A DNA stretch of 64,000 nt from JAFEDN01 sp963844565 (GTDB lineage Bacteria > Pseudomonadota > Gammaproteobacteria > Coxiellales > Coxiellaceae), in assembly GCA_963844565.1 (NCBI GenBank), contig CAWJON010000002.1, positions 806,001-870,000 of the forward strand, in the 5' to 3' direction. The notes under the pieces were generated by a model that was not told where the DNA came from, did no database searches, and saw only the letters and a list, made by a program, of their open reading frames with translations. The translations under genes and the position numbers were made by a program. Each line of letters opens with the position of its first letter. Positions within the stretch are counted from its first letter, which is position 1. This document shows, piece after piece, positions 62,978 through 64,000 of the stretch.

Positions 62978-64000
62978 TGAGTACAAACAATCCATTATTC
63001 AAAGAAATTGGCGCATGGTTTGGCCGGACTTTTTCAGATCCAGAAACCATCAGCCTATTTATGGTCTTATTAATCGGATTTCTGTTAATTGAATTTTTAA
63101 GTAGCATTTTAATGCCGATGATTATTAGCATTATATTTGCCTACCTTTTAAACTCCGTTGTTAATCAGTTAATGCGATTAAAATGTCCGCGTTGGATTGC
63201 GGTTTGGGTGGTTTATCTTTTATTTTTAGGTGTATTTATTTACGCCATGCTTTATATCTTCCCATTGCTTTGGCGTCAATTAAGCACGCTAATCAATGCA
63301 TTACCCAATGGATTTAGTCACGGACAAATATGGATTAATTATTTTATTGAAAAACATCCTAAATTTTCAGCTTATCTAGAATTGGATCATCTTACTGAAT
63401 ATTTAAAAGAACAAACACCAAAATTTGGACAGACGGTATTGCATTTTATCTGGTTGGCGCTGCCTAATTTAGCAGAAGTTATTATTTATATCGCGATTGT
63501 CCCTTTTTTGGTTTTCTTTTTATTAAAAGATAAAATTACCATTATAAATTGGTTAAAACATTATTTACCCAGGCGACGCACCCTCCTTAAAAAAGTTTCT
63601 CTGGAAGTCTACCGTAAAATAGGCAGCTATGTTAGAGGCCGCGTGATCGAGGTATTGTTAGTATCAATTGTAACCTCAATTTCTTTTACATTATTGGGAA
63701 TGCCTTACGCACTTTTGTTTGGCGCCTTAATTGGCGTTTCAATTTTAGTGCCTTATATTGGCACTGTCTTAGTTACTGTCCCGGTGGTTACTGTAGCATT
63801 GATGCAGTGGGGATTTGCAGCACATTTTTGGGTCGTTATGATTGTTTTTACCGCGATAATTATTTTGGATGGCAATATTTTATTTCCTTTATTATTTTCG
63901 CGCACAATGGATTTGCATCCGTTAGTCATCATTTTAGCCGTAATTTTTTTTGGCAAATTATGGGGATTTTGGGGAATATTCTTTGCCATCCCCTTGGCAA
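62977..64000 (+). CDS. AI-2E family transporter (PerM-like), 3' end outside window
   Basis: The frame runs from ATG 62977 to the window edge without stop (about 341 codons visible). Multiple membrane helices (FMVLLIGFLLIEFLSSILMP; WIAVWVVYLLFLGVFIYAML; IIYIAIVPFLVFFLLKD) and the family segments RVIEVLLVSIVTSISFTLLG, ALLFGALIGVSILVPYIG and HPLVIILAVIFFGKLWGFWG. Members export AI-2 or ions; most have no proven substrate. It follows ribH with one-base overlap and is probably transcribed with it. Confidence 0.93.
   Translation, partial: MSTNNPLFKEIGAWFGRTFSDPETISLFMVLLIGFLLIEFLSSILMPMIISIIFAYLLNSVVNQLMRLKCPRWIAVWVVYLLFLGVFIYAMLYIFPLLWRQLSTLINALPNGFSHGQIWINYFIEKHPKFSAYLELDHLTEYLKEQTPKFGQTVLHFIWLALPNLAEVIIYIAIVPFLVFFLLKDKITIINWLKHYLPRRRTLLKKVSLEVYRKIGSYVRGRVIEVLLVSIVTSISFTLLGMPYALLFGALIGVSILVPYIGTVLVTVPVVTVALMQWGFAAHFWVVMIVFTAIIILDGNILFPLLFSRTMDLHPLVIILAVIFFGKLWGFWGIFFAIPLA

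Overview
The window is a chromosomal segment from a gammaproteobacterium, most likely an intracellular or host-associated member of the Legionellales (Coxiella / Legionella / Berkiella-like). This is inferred from several things together: the leucine dehydrogenase plus branched-chain 2-oxoacid dehydrogenase cluster, a LetA/GacA-type response regulator, a CBU_0592-family membrane protein, AT-rich housekeeping DNA, and very large eukaryotic-like proteins carrying LRR, HEAT, Sel1, kinase-like, Rab-like GTPase and C48-protease-like modules. No species can be assigned by eye.

Layout. 1-1869: a nicotinamide phosphoribosyltransferase (cut by the window edge) overlapping an NrtR-like NAD regulator. 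1.9-9.8 kb: a decayed gene fragment, a DUF3857/transglutaminase-type protein, a kinase-like protein with Sel1 repeats, and a SNF2-type helicase. 10-13.8 kb: accessory debris, comprising an Rpn-family nuclease, a collapsed dipZ gene, a molybdenum-carrier-like gene, a LetA-type response regulator and two small unknown genes. 13.7-20.2 kb: cinA, fdxA, a small secreted protein, a bolA-like gene with grxD, and a large FAD/Fe-S oxidoreductase. 20.2-30.0 kb: a GC-rich island. It holds an internally deleted IS982-like element, then one giant gene of about 2747 codons that is split by an intact IS3-family element and rejoins in frame when the element and one 4-bp target repeat are removed. 30.2-35.3 kb: a LuxR-type regulator behind a palindromic promoter, a coiled-coil protein, glpE, a 2Fe-2S protein, a DUF2797 gene, a small membrane protein, and fragments of a transposase and of a TIR-domain gene.

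35.3-43.2 kb is a dense housekeeping run, lolC-lolD-lolE-hflX-hflK-hflC-purA: lipoprotein export, ribosome-associated GTPase, FtsH modulators and AMP synthesis. An MntA-HepT toxin-antitoxin pair follows, ending 7 bp from a tRNA-Leu(CAG). 44.2-48.4 kb, on the minus strand, is ldh-E1alpha-E1beta-E2, which would turn leucine/valine/isoleucine into branched acyl-CoA, followed by a glycerophosphodiesterase on the plus strand. 49.4-57.1 kb is a second giant gene (2570 codons) of native AT-rich composition. 57.1-64.0 kb: trmH, ribD, an unknown 704-aa protein, an FMN riboswitch, ribBA, ribH and a truncated AI-2E-family transporter.

The main observation is that the two giant genes, though different in base composition and sequence, seem to share one plan: a long helical N-terminus, then what looks like a kinase-type fold (K-x-x-P-x-x-P, then E-D-D-x-x-x-N, then D-x-D), then leucine-rich repeats, then a swapped C-terminal module (HEAT array plus C48-like protease in one, Rab/Roc-like GTPase plus a Gly-rich hydrophobic segment in the other). 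I infer a modular family of host-directed effectors or defence-type proteins; this rests on motif reading and needs structural prediction to confirm.
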